Below are positions 46,233 through 57,430 of a stretch of 64,000 bases of DNA, piece after piece. Each line of letters starts with the position of its first letter. Position 1 is the first letter of the stretch. Origin of the DNA: Gigaspora rosea (lineage: Eukaryota > Glomeromycota > Glomeromycetes > Diversisporales > Gigasporaceae); assembly GCA_003550325.1 (NCBI GenBank), contig QKWP01000043.1, positions 261,378-325,377 on the forward strand, in the 5' to 3' direction. The notes under the pieces are model-generated. The model was not told the origin of the DNA, did no database searches, and saw only the letters and a program-made list of their open reading frames with translations. The position numbers were made by a program, and so were the translations under genes.

Positions 46233-47279
46233 TTTAAAAGAGTGTAAAACCTTAATTATCGTTACGTATTTCACTAAATAGCTGAATTGGTCGACAATGC
46301 ATGTAACGTTTGACGGTGTAACGTAAAAGTTCATTGCTAGATTCGAAACATGGCAATGCTTCGTTAAGAATGCTTTTAAATCAAAAAATTCGTGCCTCGA
46401 GTCTTAGTTACAGCTTCGAATTGTGAATTTTAAAAATAATGCATGTTATTTGCAACATATATTTTATAACAAAATTTTTTCAATTTGACACATACTACAG
46501 CTGTCAACTTAAAAAAAGGAAATTATAATTATTGTTTTAGATATATATATAAATTTAAATCTAGACATTGAATAGATGACTTTAATTAAATGTGATTGAA
46601 AAATTTTTGTGTACTATATTTAACTTTCCCTATATAAGTGCATATATAATGCAATTTATGTAACATTGCATTTACCATCTCATAACTTCGTTAACTCTAT
46701 TTTGTTCATGCTAATTAATTGGATAAGACATTTAAATATCAAAATATTTATTAAAATAAGTCAAAAAAACTTGAGGTTATAGCGAAAATTAGTTCACGTT
46801 AATATATAAGCAAAAAGCAAACATTTATATACTAAGGTTTTTAAAATAAATCTTTCAAATTTGTGAATATGTATCAACAATTAATTCATCAGTATAACTC
46901 AAGTTTTTTAATATCATGCAATACAACTTGATTTCTAATTATTAAAATTAGGTGATGAAACTTCACATTCCGGTTCAATATATAAAAAGTCATAACTTGA
47001 TAGCTTGAAACTTCAACATATCAGTCTTGTGAACTGTTGTTCGGGAAATTATTAAGATTGATTAGTCAACATTTATGATTGAAAATAATATTTTAGTTAA
47101 ATATATTAGGTCTGCACGTTTATAATCCTAATTTCGCCAAGATAATAGAATAAATTTAAAATAGCAAATTTATTATTAGCCTTAAATAACAGTGTGAAGA
47201 AGGTTAAGAAATGTTATATTTTAAACTATAATAAATAGGTTAGATTATTATTCACAATATTGATTAAGCAATTTATTCG
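46233..47279. repeat. spacer block, unit 2
   Basis: Matches 40326-41224 and 59917-60960. No gene. Includes the likely promoter side of copy C. The empty site of the unit 1 solo LTR (CACTAAATAG) is at about 46273-46282. Confidence 0.65.
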
Positions 47280-47830
47280 GTGAATTAATTAGCATAAAAC
47301 TCTTTGGATTTTTTATTAATCTTGAATACTTCATATTCTTCCACTGAAAAATATGAAATCCATCATTTTAAATGTAGATACATTCTATTTTGTTTGTTAT
47401 ATGATTTTTGCTCATGCCAACATTTTCTATCTTGATTAAACCTATTGAACATAGCTAAATCACTGCCAGTACCGAATGTTGAGTCACAATTATTAACAAT
47501 AAATTGCTAATATTGCATCTTCTGGTCGACTTAAAATAAAATTTTGAATGGTACCATAAAAAAATAAAGCTATCGTTACAATGCAAATATCGATGAACTG
47601 ATTTATCCAAATCGATAGGACCAAGAACTTCATCGTACCAATTGGCTTTTCATGCTGGTCTGCAGGAATAAACTCTTCTAATTCCTCATAATTATAACAA
47701 GTTGCATTTGCTTATCACATAAGTTCCAAAATGAATCTGCAGTAAAAGCATCTCAAACTCCTCAAAGAAATAATTTAAATTCATATGGACTATTAGTTAA
47801 GGAATGTGCATTTTCTTTTTTATAAATCCA
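47280..47830 (-). pseudogene. decayed TLDc gene copy D (unit 2), interrupted
   Basis: Matches copies B and F up to ATAAATCCAT at 47830. A short further piece resumes at 50726-50810 (ATGAAAATAGCAGATATAAT). About 130 bp present in copies B and F are missing here, so the insertion came with a deletion. Many stops; no BTB exon. Confidence 0.7.
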
Positions 47831-48667
47831 TTGTAACGAATTATTTTTCCTTCGTCTCCTCATTTCTGTATTTGTATAATTCTTTAAGTTGTCATCTACC
47901 TTTCATAAGGTTGTTGCCTGATTCCCCGAAAGTTAGTTACCCGCCAGCTCATTTTACCGACCCCATATCCCCGACAGAATGTTCCACCTACAGCATTTTT
48001 TGTTGACAGAATCTTTCCTCGACATACCATGTTTTCGACCTCCCCTTTCCTTGACAGGACATATTTTCGAAAAGACATTTTACTGACATGACGTATTTCA
48101 GAAAGAACATTTTTCCGACATCTTTTTCCGACAAGATCTTTCCCCGATTAGAATTTCGTTTAAATAGGTAGAGTGATATATTCGTGTTTATCACATCACA
48201 TGATTAAGCACTCGGCCTAAATTAGGGTTAGGGTTAGGGTTAGATTAGGGTTAGATGATAGTATAATTTAGGCCAAGTTGATAGTGCTAGTAAACAAAGG
48301 ACATAGTTGCATGATTCCACGTGATGTGATGATCACTAGGTTCTTGTCGGAAAAAGTGCATTCAATAAAACTTAGTGTCGGAGAAAAGTCAAATTAGAAA
48401 TATGTCATGTCAGACAAATGTCTTGTCGAAAATATGAGATTTCTATGAAAGGGGATGTCGAAAACATGGTATGTCGAGGAAAGATTCTGTCAACAAAAAG
48501 TGCTGTAGGTGAAACATTCTGTCGGGGATATGGGGTCAGTAAAATGAGCTAGCGGGTAACTAACTTTCAGGGAACCATACAATCAATTTCATATATCTGG
48601 TAATTGTACAGAGCATAGTGAAGGACTTTAAGGATTATGTATGGTAATACAAAAATTACGTTTTTGA

Positions 48668-48833
48668 TGCATCAATAACTATAAGATATTGGGCGTACAA
48701 TGAAAAATAATGGTGAATTTTTTTTATCAGAAATAGTGTCACTCACATGTGCTGCGTAGCAGCACATGAGTGACATTAACTCCAATAAAAAAAATTTCCT
48801 GTTATTTTCATATGTCCAATATCGATGTTATTG
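48668..48833. repeat. perfect-core hairpin inside the large inverted element
   Basis: GTCACTCACATGTGCTGC and GCAGCACATGAGTGAC pair almost perfectly about GTA at 48757. Weaker pairing extends outward to about CAATAACTATAAGATATTGG on the left. Looks like a nested foldback. Confidence 0.75.
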
Positions 48834-48899
48834 TTCATATTATATTAGCATGTGAAATTTTTTGTTGTGACATTTTGCATAAATGATGATGTCATTTTA

Positions 48900-50029
48900 T
48901 GACAAAAATATCAAGGCAAAAATTTTTACATGATCATATCACATGCTTTACTGAAACTTAAAAAAAAGTATATATGTTTTTATAATAAAATAATAATATT
49001 TTGAAAATATAATAAATATACTTTTATATAAAAAAATATTTTAATAATGTTTTTATAATATATTAATAATATAATAAAAATTTTAAAAATAAAATAAAAA
49101 TTTAAATCTGTTTCAAAAATATTATAAAATTATTATAAAAACATTATTATTATAATTTAAAAATAACTTAAAATAAACTTTTAAAAATGTTTTTAATACA
49201 TTATTAAAAATATTGTAAAAATATTATTATTATATTTTAAAAAAAAATTTAAATAATTTTTTTAAAATATTTTTAAAACATTATTTTAATATTATTAAAA
49301 ATATTATAAAAACATTATTATTATATTTTAAAAATATATTAAAATAAGTTTTTTAAAAATATTTTTTAAACCAAAATTATTTTTAAAAAATGCTTATATC
49401 TCGTAATTTTGCTTATGAAACCATCCTTCGTATTTTAACAAAAAATCTTTTTTGCAAGATTTTGGGGTAAACACATTTGTCTAAATCATTATATTATTGA
49501 TTTGTTTTATTTATATTATATTTAATATTATAAAATATATTATAATATAATATATTTATATAATATAAATATTTATATTATACTATAAATATGAAATTTA
49601 TTTAGTTTAATAATGTTTTAAAAATGTTTTTATTAATATTACTAAAACAGTTTTAATATATATCATTTATATTATTATTATTAACTTATAACTAGTAATT
49701 ATTATGTTTTTTAAAATATAATAAAAACATAATAGATATATAATCATAATATTTTTAATTTTTTTATAGTTTTAGTAAAGTGAACAATAACTACATTTTT
49801 GATTCACTCATTAGTATAATAAAATGACACATCAAAAATGTAAATTTGAAAATTCATGTCTGTCCGCACGCATGTCTAAATTTATACTTTAGTGTAACAA
49901 AAAAATACATATTTTTATAACATGATAATTATGAATTATAGGCTCTGAACACACATTGCTATGCATTAACCTAGTGATATTATCAATAATGTAACACCAA
50001 ATCAGCAGTCATTAACAATTCTCTGATTC
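48900..50029. other. extremely AT-rich interior of the large inverted element
   Basis: Almost only A and T from 48960 to 49770. A piece at 49395-49475 (TTGCTTATGAAACCATCCTT) resembles the interior of the TA MITE at 195-539 (TTGCTTATGAAACCACCTTT). No gene. Confidence 0.45.
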
Positions 50030-51467
50030 TGGTATAATTCCCTGAAAGTTAGTTACCCGCCAGCTCATTTTACTGACCCCATATCCCTGACAGAATGTTT
50101 CACCTACAGCACTTTTGTTGACAGAATTTTTCTTGACATACCATGTTTTCGATATCCCCTTTCATAGAAATCTTATATTTTTGACAAAACATTTATCTGA
50201 CATGATATATTTCTAATTTGACTTTTCTCCGACACTAAATTTTATTGAATGCACTTTTTCTGACAAGAATGATAAACCCAGTGATTGTTACATCACGTGA
50301 AATCATTCAAATATATTATTTGTTTACTAGCACTATCAACTCAGCCTAAATTATACTATTATCTAACCCTAATCTAACCCTAACTCTAACCCTAATTTAG
50401 ACTGAGTGCTTAATCATGTGATGTGATAAACATGAATATATCACTCTATCTATTTAAACGAAATTCTAATTGGTGAAAAAGATCTTGTCAGAAAAAGATG
50501 TCGGAAACATGTCATATCAGAAAAATGTCCTTTCTGAAATACATCATGTCAGTAAAATATCTTTTCGAAAATATGTCCTGTCAAGGAAAGGGGGTTGAAA
50601 ACATGGTATGTTGAGGAAAGATTCTGTCAACAAAAAATGCTGTAGGTGAAACATTCTGTCAGGGGTATGGGGTCAGTAAAATGAGCTGGCGGGTAACTAA
50701 CTTTCGGGAAATCAAGCAACAAACATGAAAATAGCAGATATAATTCAATTTATTATGAAATATAAAGATCTGCATCTTAAAATTGTTGAACAAAAAATTT
50801 TGGAGGCATACCTACAGGCAGTGTTGGAAATCTTATGTTCTCATATTCTTATGAGAACATCACCTTCAATCTAAGAACATTTACAAAATTTAAGATGTTT
50901 TCTATTAAATTTTTTTTGAGAACATTAAGTTTGAAAAATATGTTCTCTATGTAAATATATAAAATAATAAAAAATTATTTTTATTAATATAGCAGTTTAA
51001 AATAATTAAGCTCATAAATATTTAATTGTTAGTTAGTTAAAATAGAGAACAATTTAGTTGTTTTTAAAATTTTAGATAATAAATTTTATTGTTTATCTAT
51101 TTCTAGTTTGATGCAATATAGCCCTTATTATATATACATATAATATCATAAATTTTAGAGAGCTAAACTCACTATGATGATAATTTTTATAAGATAATTA
51201 CTTAACAAATCTTTAGTTATTATGGTTTTAAACTTTAGTGTTATATTTTAAAATTTTATAGTAAGAAATTTTTGAATTTATAAATTTACTATAGTAAAAA
51301 AGAATAGTATATTATATTACTTATTTATTTAAATATTTGAGTGATGTTAATAGCTTATTTAAAAACTTAATATATAAGTTGAGCCAAGCCAATAACATCT
51401 CCAACAATATATAAAAATCTCAAATTTTAATTTTTTTAAAAATATACTATAAAATTATAATTTTATT

Positions 51468-52766
51468 TTATTTTATTTTATTTTAATTAAAGTGCCCATC
51501 TTGGGACTTAGGAATTTTATTCAAGATATTAGGGCTGTCGGTATCCTCTAGGGGAGTACCGGCATTTGTTACATAGACGAGGATACATCTAGCCACACGT
51601 ACACTTTTGGTTCTAATTTAAGTGGTCCGGCCAAGGGTTCCACACTAGCTGCCATACCTGCAACCCAACTACGGGAATTGCCTATTTAAACCCTCTGGTC
51701 CTAGACGAGGATACATCTAGCCACACGTACACTTTTGGTGTCTAATTTAAGTGGTCCGCCCAAGGGTTCCACACTAGCTGCCATACCTGCAACCCAACTA
51801 CGGGACTTGCCTATTTAAACCCTCTGGTCCTAGACGAGGATATATCTAGCCACACGTACACTTTTGGTGTCTAATTTAAGTGGTCTGCCCAAGGGTTCTA
51901 TACTAGCTGCCATACCTGCAACCCAACTACGGGAATTGCCTATTTAAACCCTCTGATCTATGTTCCACCTGCCAACCCATCTTGTATCACCAGAACAGGC
52001 CCGTTACATAAGTCAATCAGCAAGTTCCGGATGCTTTCCATTGCCTTAGGACCCAGCCGGGTATTCCCGGTCCTGTTATCCTCGATGAGAGACTTGGTAG
52101 AGCGGTACCTGTCCCATATCAGGTATTCACCTACACTTCGGTACTTATCGCTATGGCCGAGGCCAACACTTGCGAGACAGGGTTACCCCTGTCCTCTTAC
52201 CAATACCTACTTCTGCCCTTGTAAGGTTCGCTCCAACCCCGGTACCCACTATCACTTTCCTATCGGTCCTTCCCCGGTTTCCCAGACTTCCAATCCAGTT
52301 GGCCCGGGAGGGTTGATCTACCCGGCATTAGGTGCCATCATGGTTTTTCTCCCCCTGGTACCTACTTCTATAACATAGGTCCTTTTCCTCTGGTACGACT
52401 CCGGCGGCCAGGTTGGTGGACCCTCTCCTCCGAAGGTCATATTGTCCAGTTCTCCAGCTCCGGTTTCTGATATTCCGGTTTTGGTAGCACCATCAAAGAT
52501 CTTTGCTACCTCCTTACTCGGGTCTTGCCAAATGGGTTTCTGTTTTCTCAGTTCCTTGGATTTGTCTGTATCACAAGGCACAACTTCGCCCGAAGGCTCC
52601 CATTCAAGATGGTAACCAAGGACTACAGGTAATGTCCCAACTGATCGACAGGAAACAGTTACCGGAGCACAGGTCTATTTTTCAGAGCGTCATCAGTGGG
52701 ATTTGAACCCTAGACCTGCCACTTGGGGGGTGACAACTTACCAACTTCTCTAAGTCGCCACACCCT
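51468..52766 (-). mobile_element. unusually long SINE (1.3 kb) with tRNA-like head
   Basis: Exact 15-bp duplications AATTATAATTTTATT at 51453-51467 and 52767-52781. On the minus strand the head at 52766-52690 has A-box-like GGCGACTTAGAGAAGTTGG and B-box-like GGGTTCAAATCCC. The tail at the other end is (AAAAT)n. Much more GC-rich than its surroundings. It contains three tandem repeats (51576-51960). Its head matches 9625-9760. Short frames on both strands, e.g. 52031-52378, match no protein family I know. Moved by a LINE in trans, by inference from the tail and duplication. Confidence 0.88.
51576..51960 (-). repeat. three tandem copies of a 128-129 bp unit in the SINE body
   Basis: Units start with GACGAGGATA at 51576, 51704 and 51833 and are nearly identical (CACACGTACACTTTTGG, CAAGGGTTC, CCTATTTAAACCCTCTG). 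Near-identity suggests recent amplification or frequent gene conversion. Confidence 0.92.
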
Positions 52767-52875
52767 AATTATAATTTTATTATTATGAATAATTTGGCTT
52801 TGTTTATATAGTTTGTTAAATAAATTATATTTTTTATTAATAATTTTTTAAATATATTAATTAACAATTATTATA

Positions 52876-53219
52876 AAATGCACCTATGGTGTTGAACACC
52901 ATAGGTAAATTAGATTTGCAAATTCGTGTAACAAAAACAAAAAAATAAACTTTTATAAAACAAAAAATAAATTTTTATTACCTTAGGGTTAGGGTGAGAC
53001 CTGGGATGGAGCAGGGGGCATAGTTTATACCAAAATTTAGCAAGGAATTTTTTTTATTAGAGTCCCAAAGGCGGTTTCATAAGCAAAATTTTAAGTTATG
53101 AAGGTTTTTTCAAAAAATAAACAAAATAAACAAAATTTTATGTTACACCTGATCTTAAATTTTGATTGGCTATTCTAATAGTTTTGTGTAACATGGTGTT
53201 CAACACCATAGGTGCATTT
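52876..53219. mobile_element. MITE with TA target duplication (copy 2 of 2)
   Basis: 344 bp flanked by TA (52874-52875 and 53220-53221), with ends AAATGCACCTATGGTG and its complement. Inverted relative to the copy at 195-539. Nested in the hAT at 50819-53503. Contains TTAGGGTTAGGG near 52985. Confidence 0.9.
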
Positions 53220-53269
53220 TAGTAAACTTGTTAATTAAAAATAAAATTAAAAAATAACTAAAAGTATAA

Positions 53270-53400
53270 AAGTATAAGTGTGAAAAAGAGAATGAGAGAA
53301 AGAAAGTAAGAAAGAGTGGGAGAAAGAGAAAGAGAGAGAGAGAAAGAGAGAGAAGAGGAAAGAGAAAGAAAGTGAGAAAGAGTAAGAGAGAGTAAAAGAA
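53270..53400 (+). repeat. purine-rich GA/GAAA microsatellite
   Basis: AGAGAAAG-type repeats, almost all purine on this strand, giving Ser/Phe/Leu-rich frames on the other strand that are not genes. Confidence 0.8.
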
Positions 53401-53511
53401 AAAAATTTTTCTAATTGAGAACATAAAAAAATTTTTGAGAACATTAAATTCAATAAACATGTTCTCATGAGGACATAAATTTCAAAACAGATTTCCAACA
53501 CTGCCTACAGG

Positions 53512-55808
53512 GTATATCTTTAAATCAAAAACAAAAAAAAAAAACAGAAGCATTGCCTAATTGTTTATCCGTGTCTCGAACTTTAATTATTGTCTCGAAT
53601 TAAAATTTAAAAATATTGCATGTTATTAGGCTAGTCATAAATAAATATGTTTTATTTACAAATCTTTTTTTTTATGTAATTACAAAGCCAATTTAACATA
53701 TTATGCTGCAACTTAAAAAAGTGTAATTATAATAATGGAAATAATTAATAATCATTGTTATATTTTTCTTGAATCTACTGTATAAATGCATTATGACGAC
53801 TTTTTGTGTAATAAGTGATGTTAAATAAACATTTTGAAAAAAATTTATGCTTTTTTGACAAAGGAAAAATAAAATATAATGCAATTAATTTGAACTACAG
53901 TTATAGATGGGGGTGAAATTACTCTTCATAATAAGATGTTTTTGTTGAAATTGTTGAAATTACTTGATGGTGAAATTGGTGAAATTAGTTTTTCAATATT
54001 AAAAATTAATTTAAATTATGCCAAAAATTAATTAAAACTAAGCTAAATCAAATACAATAATTGTTTTAGGCTTAATTTATGAATATATTAAAAATGTTGA
54101 AATTATTGTTGAAATTATTGGTGAAATTACAAAATTGGAAATGAATTTCACCTCAACTATAACTACAGTATATAAAATCTTGAATTCAGTTGTACTTTAC
54201 TCTTATTATTACATATCAATCAACTGGTTAGTTACATTTCAGATACTTCAAAACCATCAGTAATAGGAATCATATAAGCAAGAAATGACGTTCGTAGGCA
54301 TATTTCGAACTCAGATTCTTCAAAACTTGCTTACATATTGAGCTTACATAGGCTTAAATATGGTTCTGAATTAATGCGCGACCAAATAATATGCAGTCGA
54401 TTCTCCATAAGCGTGATCATGATGTAATTATATTCACCATCACAAAAATTTATTAATCCTATTTTGTTCGCAATAATTCAATAAATAAAAAGAATTAAGT
54501 GTGAGAAATATAGTGATCATTAATTCATGTAAATTTATAAGTATTTATAAAATAAGTTATTTGAAAGTTTGTGAATATTTACTATTTAAATTTAGAAATA
54601 TGAAACCATTAATTCATCAGCACTACCCATTAATAAATATCATCACTTGATTTTTCTAATTATTAAAATTAGGAGATTAAATTTCATATTTTGGTTAGAG
54701 ATGCAAAAATGACTCGTCGACTCTATTGACATTAATCAGTTTTTATTACTAAATATACAAGCCGATCGAGCCATTTTGCATTACTAATCCAGATTCAATG
54801 TATAAAAAGCCTCGTAACTTGATAGCCTTAAAAATCATAATACAGTAATGAAATATCAGTCTTGTGAGCTGCCTTTCGGGAAATTGAGTGATTTCAACAG
54901 AATTTGAATTTGATAAAATTGATACCAGTCAGGTATTTACTTTCAAATAAACGACGTTTTAAATTTATTTCATTTTTCATAATTCGAATTAATATTTAGA
55001 TTTCACGAAATGAGGTTTCCAACCACTCCCATCTTATTTTCTAGTTTCTAACACAAATAAAATTTTTAATCATTTCTAAAAAACGTTGACTCTTCATTAT
55101 TTGAATTTTATACCAATATTAATTAAAATTTATGATTGAAAATAACTTTTCACTTAAATATATTAGGCCTGGGTATTTATAATACTAATTTCACAAAAAT
55201 AATAGAAATCAAAAAAAGACAAACATCACAACTAAATGAAATAAGTTTAAAATAGCATTAGTCTCTAAGGCAACAATGGTTAGCAGTGTCGATTATTACT
55301 CAAAATATTGATAACACAATTTATTCAGTGAATTATTTAGCATAAAACTTAGGATTTTTACTGAGCCATACAAATTATTTTTTGGTTTTTATAACAAAAA
55401 AATTTGAAAAAGACCGGCTTTTAATTTTATTTCCATAAAAAAAAACACCCGAATAATAAATATAAGATTAAATTTTTTTCAAAATTTTGCAAACATTTGA
55501 CCCGGCCGAAACGATTGGCTAATAAACTTTTTTTAAATTTCATCATATGGTTTATTAATTGAAATAATCAATACATTTGATAAACCATTTTTTTAATAAT
55601 TAAACTTACTCTCAGACCCATTCCGAAAGATTAATTAAGGTGCTTGAAAACACTTTAAAACAAAAATGTGAATTTAAATAATGCATGTGATTTGCAATCG
55701 GCTAGTCTGCATAAATTTCTACATAAATTTTATACTGAAAATTTTCCAATTTGGCGCATATTACGCATATATTTTTTTGCAATTCGGATAACCTTTATTG
55801 TTAATAAC
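53512..55808. repeat. gene-free spacer block, unit 2
   Basis: Matches 41991-44060 and 61740-63940, interrupted at 53901-54160. AT-rich with no supported gene. Confidence 0.6.
53901..54160. mobile_element. hAT-type MITE with 8-bp duplication and empty sites in units 1 and 3
   Basis: 260 bp, flanked by AACTACAG at 53893-53900 and 54161-54168. Ends TTATAGATGGGGGTGAAATT and the complement of ATAGTTGAGGTGAAATT. The interior repeats GTTGAAATT/GGTGAAATT. Units 1 (near 42360) and 3 (near 62100) read straight through the site. Confidence 0.85.
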
Positions 55809-56244
55809 TAATGTTGTTAGCTGAAATTGTTTTATGCTTGTAGAAATATTTCGCCATTTGATACTTAATCTGCTGAAATGTCTAAATATTGCCAAAATCC
55901 TAAATTATGCTGAAATGTCTAAATAATGTCGAAATGTCTAAATAATGTCAAAATGTCTAAATTAAGAAATATATGTGAAAAAACAAATGGGAATAGGTTC
56001 ACTATCCAAGCTCTAGCGTTCATACTCAAACATCAATATCTATGGCAAAACCTCTAATCTAGGACTAATTATTTGAACCCGTAGCAATCATTCTCACACC
56101 TGTTGAATGCATAAACTACTGACCTCTTGGTTCCAAAATTTCCTAAAACCATATCCTGACTAATACATAAAAACACAAAGGTATCTAACATATGCCCATA
56201 TAGCTAAAAAGAGAATGGGTGTCATTTGTAGCATCCGTTTCAGG

Positions 56245-56660
56245 TCCCTTGCACTGCTATTGCAGCCACGGAAAAGGTCAATTGCAGTCGCGGAGCCTAA
56301 CTATCCACTAATAAGGGCTTGTACTGCGCAATGGAGACTAACAATCTATCAATAAGGTCCTTGCACTGCCACTGCAACCGTGGAGCCTAGCTATCCTCTA
56401 ATAAGGTCCTTGCACTGCTACAGAGCCCAACTATCTACTTATAAGGTCCTAGCACTGCTGCTGCAACCACGGAGCCTAACTATCCACTAATAAGGTCCTT
56501 GCATTGTCACTACAGCCGTGGAGCCTAACTACTAGTAATGTCCTTGCACCGCAGAGCCTAACTATTCACTATTAAGGTCCTTGTACTGCTACTGCAGTAG
56601 CAGAGCTTAACTATCCACTAATAGGGACCTTGCACTGCTACTGCAGTCACAGAGCTCAAC
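56245..56660 (+). repeat. minisatellite, about eight copies of a ~50-60 bp unit
   Basis: The recurring text is GGTCCTTGCACTGCTACTGC, then CACGGAGCCTAACTATCCAC and TAATAA. Copies vary in length and sequence. GC-rich relative to its surroundings. Confidence 0.8.
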
Positions 56661-57430
56661 AACTGACTACAAATATCTACTGTTATGGGGTGAATCATAG
56701 GTTTATTAATTTATACACGAAAAATATAGAATTTAGGTGATAAGGCAACTTGCCAGAGGTGTGACGTTGGTGATTTAACAATAATTTAATTATTGTATTA
56801 AAAGGATTTATCAGGGAATTTATTCAATGTATTATATAAGGAATATTGGAACCTGTAGGATGCTTTTTAACAACAGCAAAATCTCATACTTTTATAACTT
56901 CTACTAAGGAGTAATTAACTTAAAAGAATTTATAAACCTAATTCTAAAATAGGGGCTTACAATAATAATTACAGCATAAAAGGTTTTGCTTCGCACATTG
57001 CAATGCAGCCACTTGTAATTACTTGTTCTTGGGATGTTTGAGTTGTTTGAGTTTCGTGTTTGTTTGTTTATCTTGTTTGGCCGATAAGCCTTACCCATGA
57101 GTGTAAACATTTAGCCTCAATTGTAGTGGCATTTACTCCTACTATCACGAGTTTACTGTGTCCATTTTCATAGATCCATCTTTTGCCCGTGACACTACTG
57201 TAGCTATGACTGATACTACTAATATTTACCGGGCACTTAAAATAGGGAGGTGGGCGGGAGATAGAGCTGGCCTTTACTAAGTCAAGTGATAGATAACTTA
57301 CTCTATTCCAAACAAAAAATACTTATAAACTTCGTCTTTAACGCACACATGCCCACAGCCTCCTATTCATACAGTACCCAACATAATCTGCAATAAAGTC
57401 AGCTGATCTTGCAATAATGACTGCTCCGTC
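56661..57430. other. non-repetitive interior of the hAT-like element, no gene recognised
   Basis: Moderate GC content. The minus strand has protein-like text (KLVIVGVNATTIEAKCL near 57150), but it is short and broken. It could be captured host sequence. Confidence 0.35.

Larger units (their letters stand above)
47905..50725. mobile_element. large inverted element whose ~680-bp arms are themselves palindromic
   Basis: Left arm about 47905-48580 and right arm about 50030-50725 are inverted copies. Outer ends agree (TTGTTGCCTGATTCCCCGAA against the complement of the right end) and so do the inner ends (TTCCCTGAAAG). Each arm starts and ends with the same GAAAGTTAGTTACCCGCCAG motif in opposite directions, so each also looks like a MITE. 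The arm is built from degenerate ~20-22 bp repeats of TTT(C/T)CGACA-type motifs around a core with TTAGGGTTAGGG. It is either one 2.8 kb element or two head-to-head MITEs. No transposase. Confidence 0.75.
50819..53503. mobile_element. hAT-type non-autonomous element carrying a SINE and a MITE
   Basis: Ends CAGTGTTGGAAATC and the complement of CAGTGTTGGAAATC, with exact 8-bp duplications CCTACAGG at 50811-50818 and 53504-53511. Units 1 and 3 keep the empty site (GGCATACCTACAGGGTATG near 41968 and 61713), which proves the boundaries. Subterminal GAGAACAT repeats mark the same family as 13145-13557 and 34103. About 1.0 kb without its nested inserts. Purine-rich microsatellite at 53280-53400. Confidence 0.95.

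Noticed and set aside
47831-47904. Second LTR (TGTAACGAATT start at 47831)
   Set aside because: The first ~17 bases match the complement of the solo LTR end, but similarity then fades and no second end or target duplication is seen.
47806-48194. Three overlapping frames of 60-68 codons
   Set aside because: They are products of the short repeats in the arm of the large inverted element.
52670-52700. Hammerhead ribozyme core (CTGATGA...GAAA on the minus strand)
   Set aside because: Only about five bases separate the two motifs, no stem II can form, and the related copy at 9690 does not keep CTGATGA.
52031-52706. Pro/Ser-rich and other frames in the long SINE
   Set aside because: Both strands give open frames because the body is GC-rich; no family resemblance, and the element has a precise retroposon structure.
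53200-53501. Ser/Phe/Leu-rich frames on the minus strand
   Set aside because: Generated by the purine-rich microsatellite.
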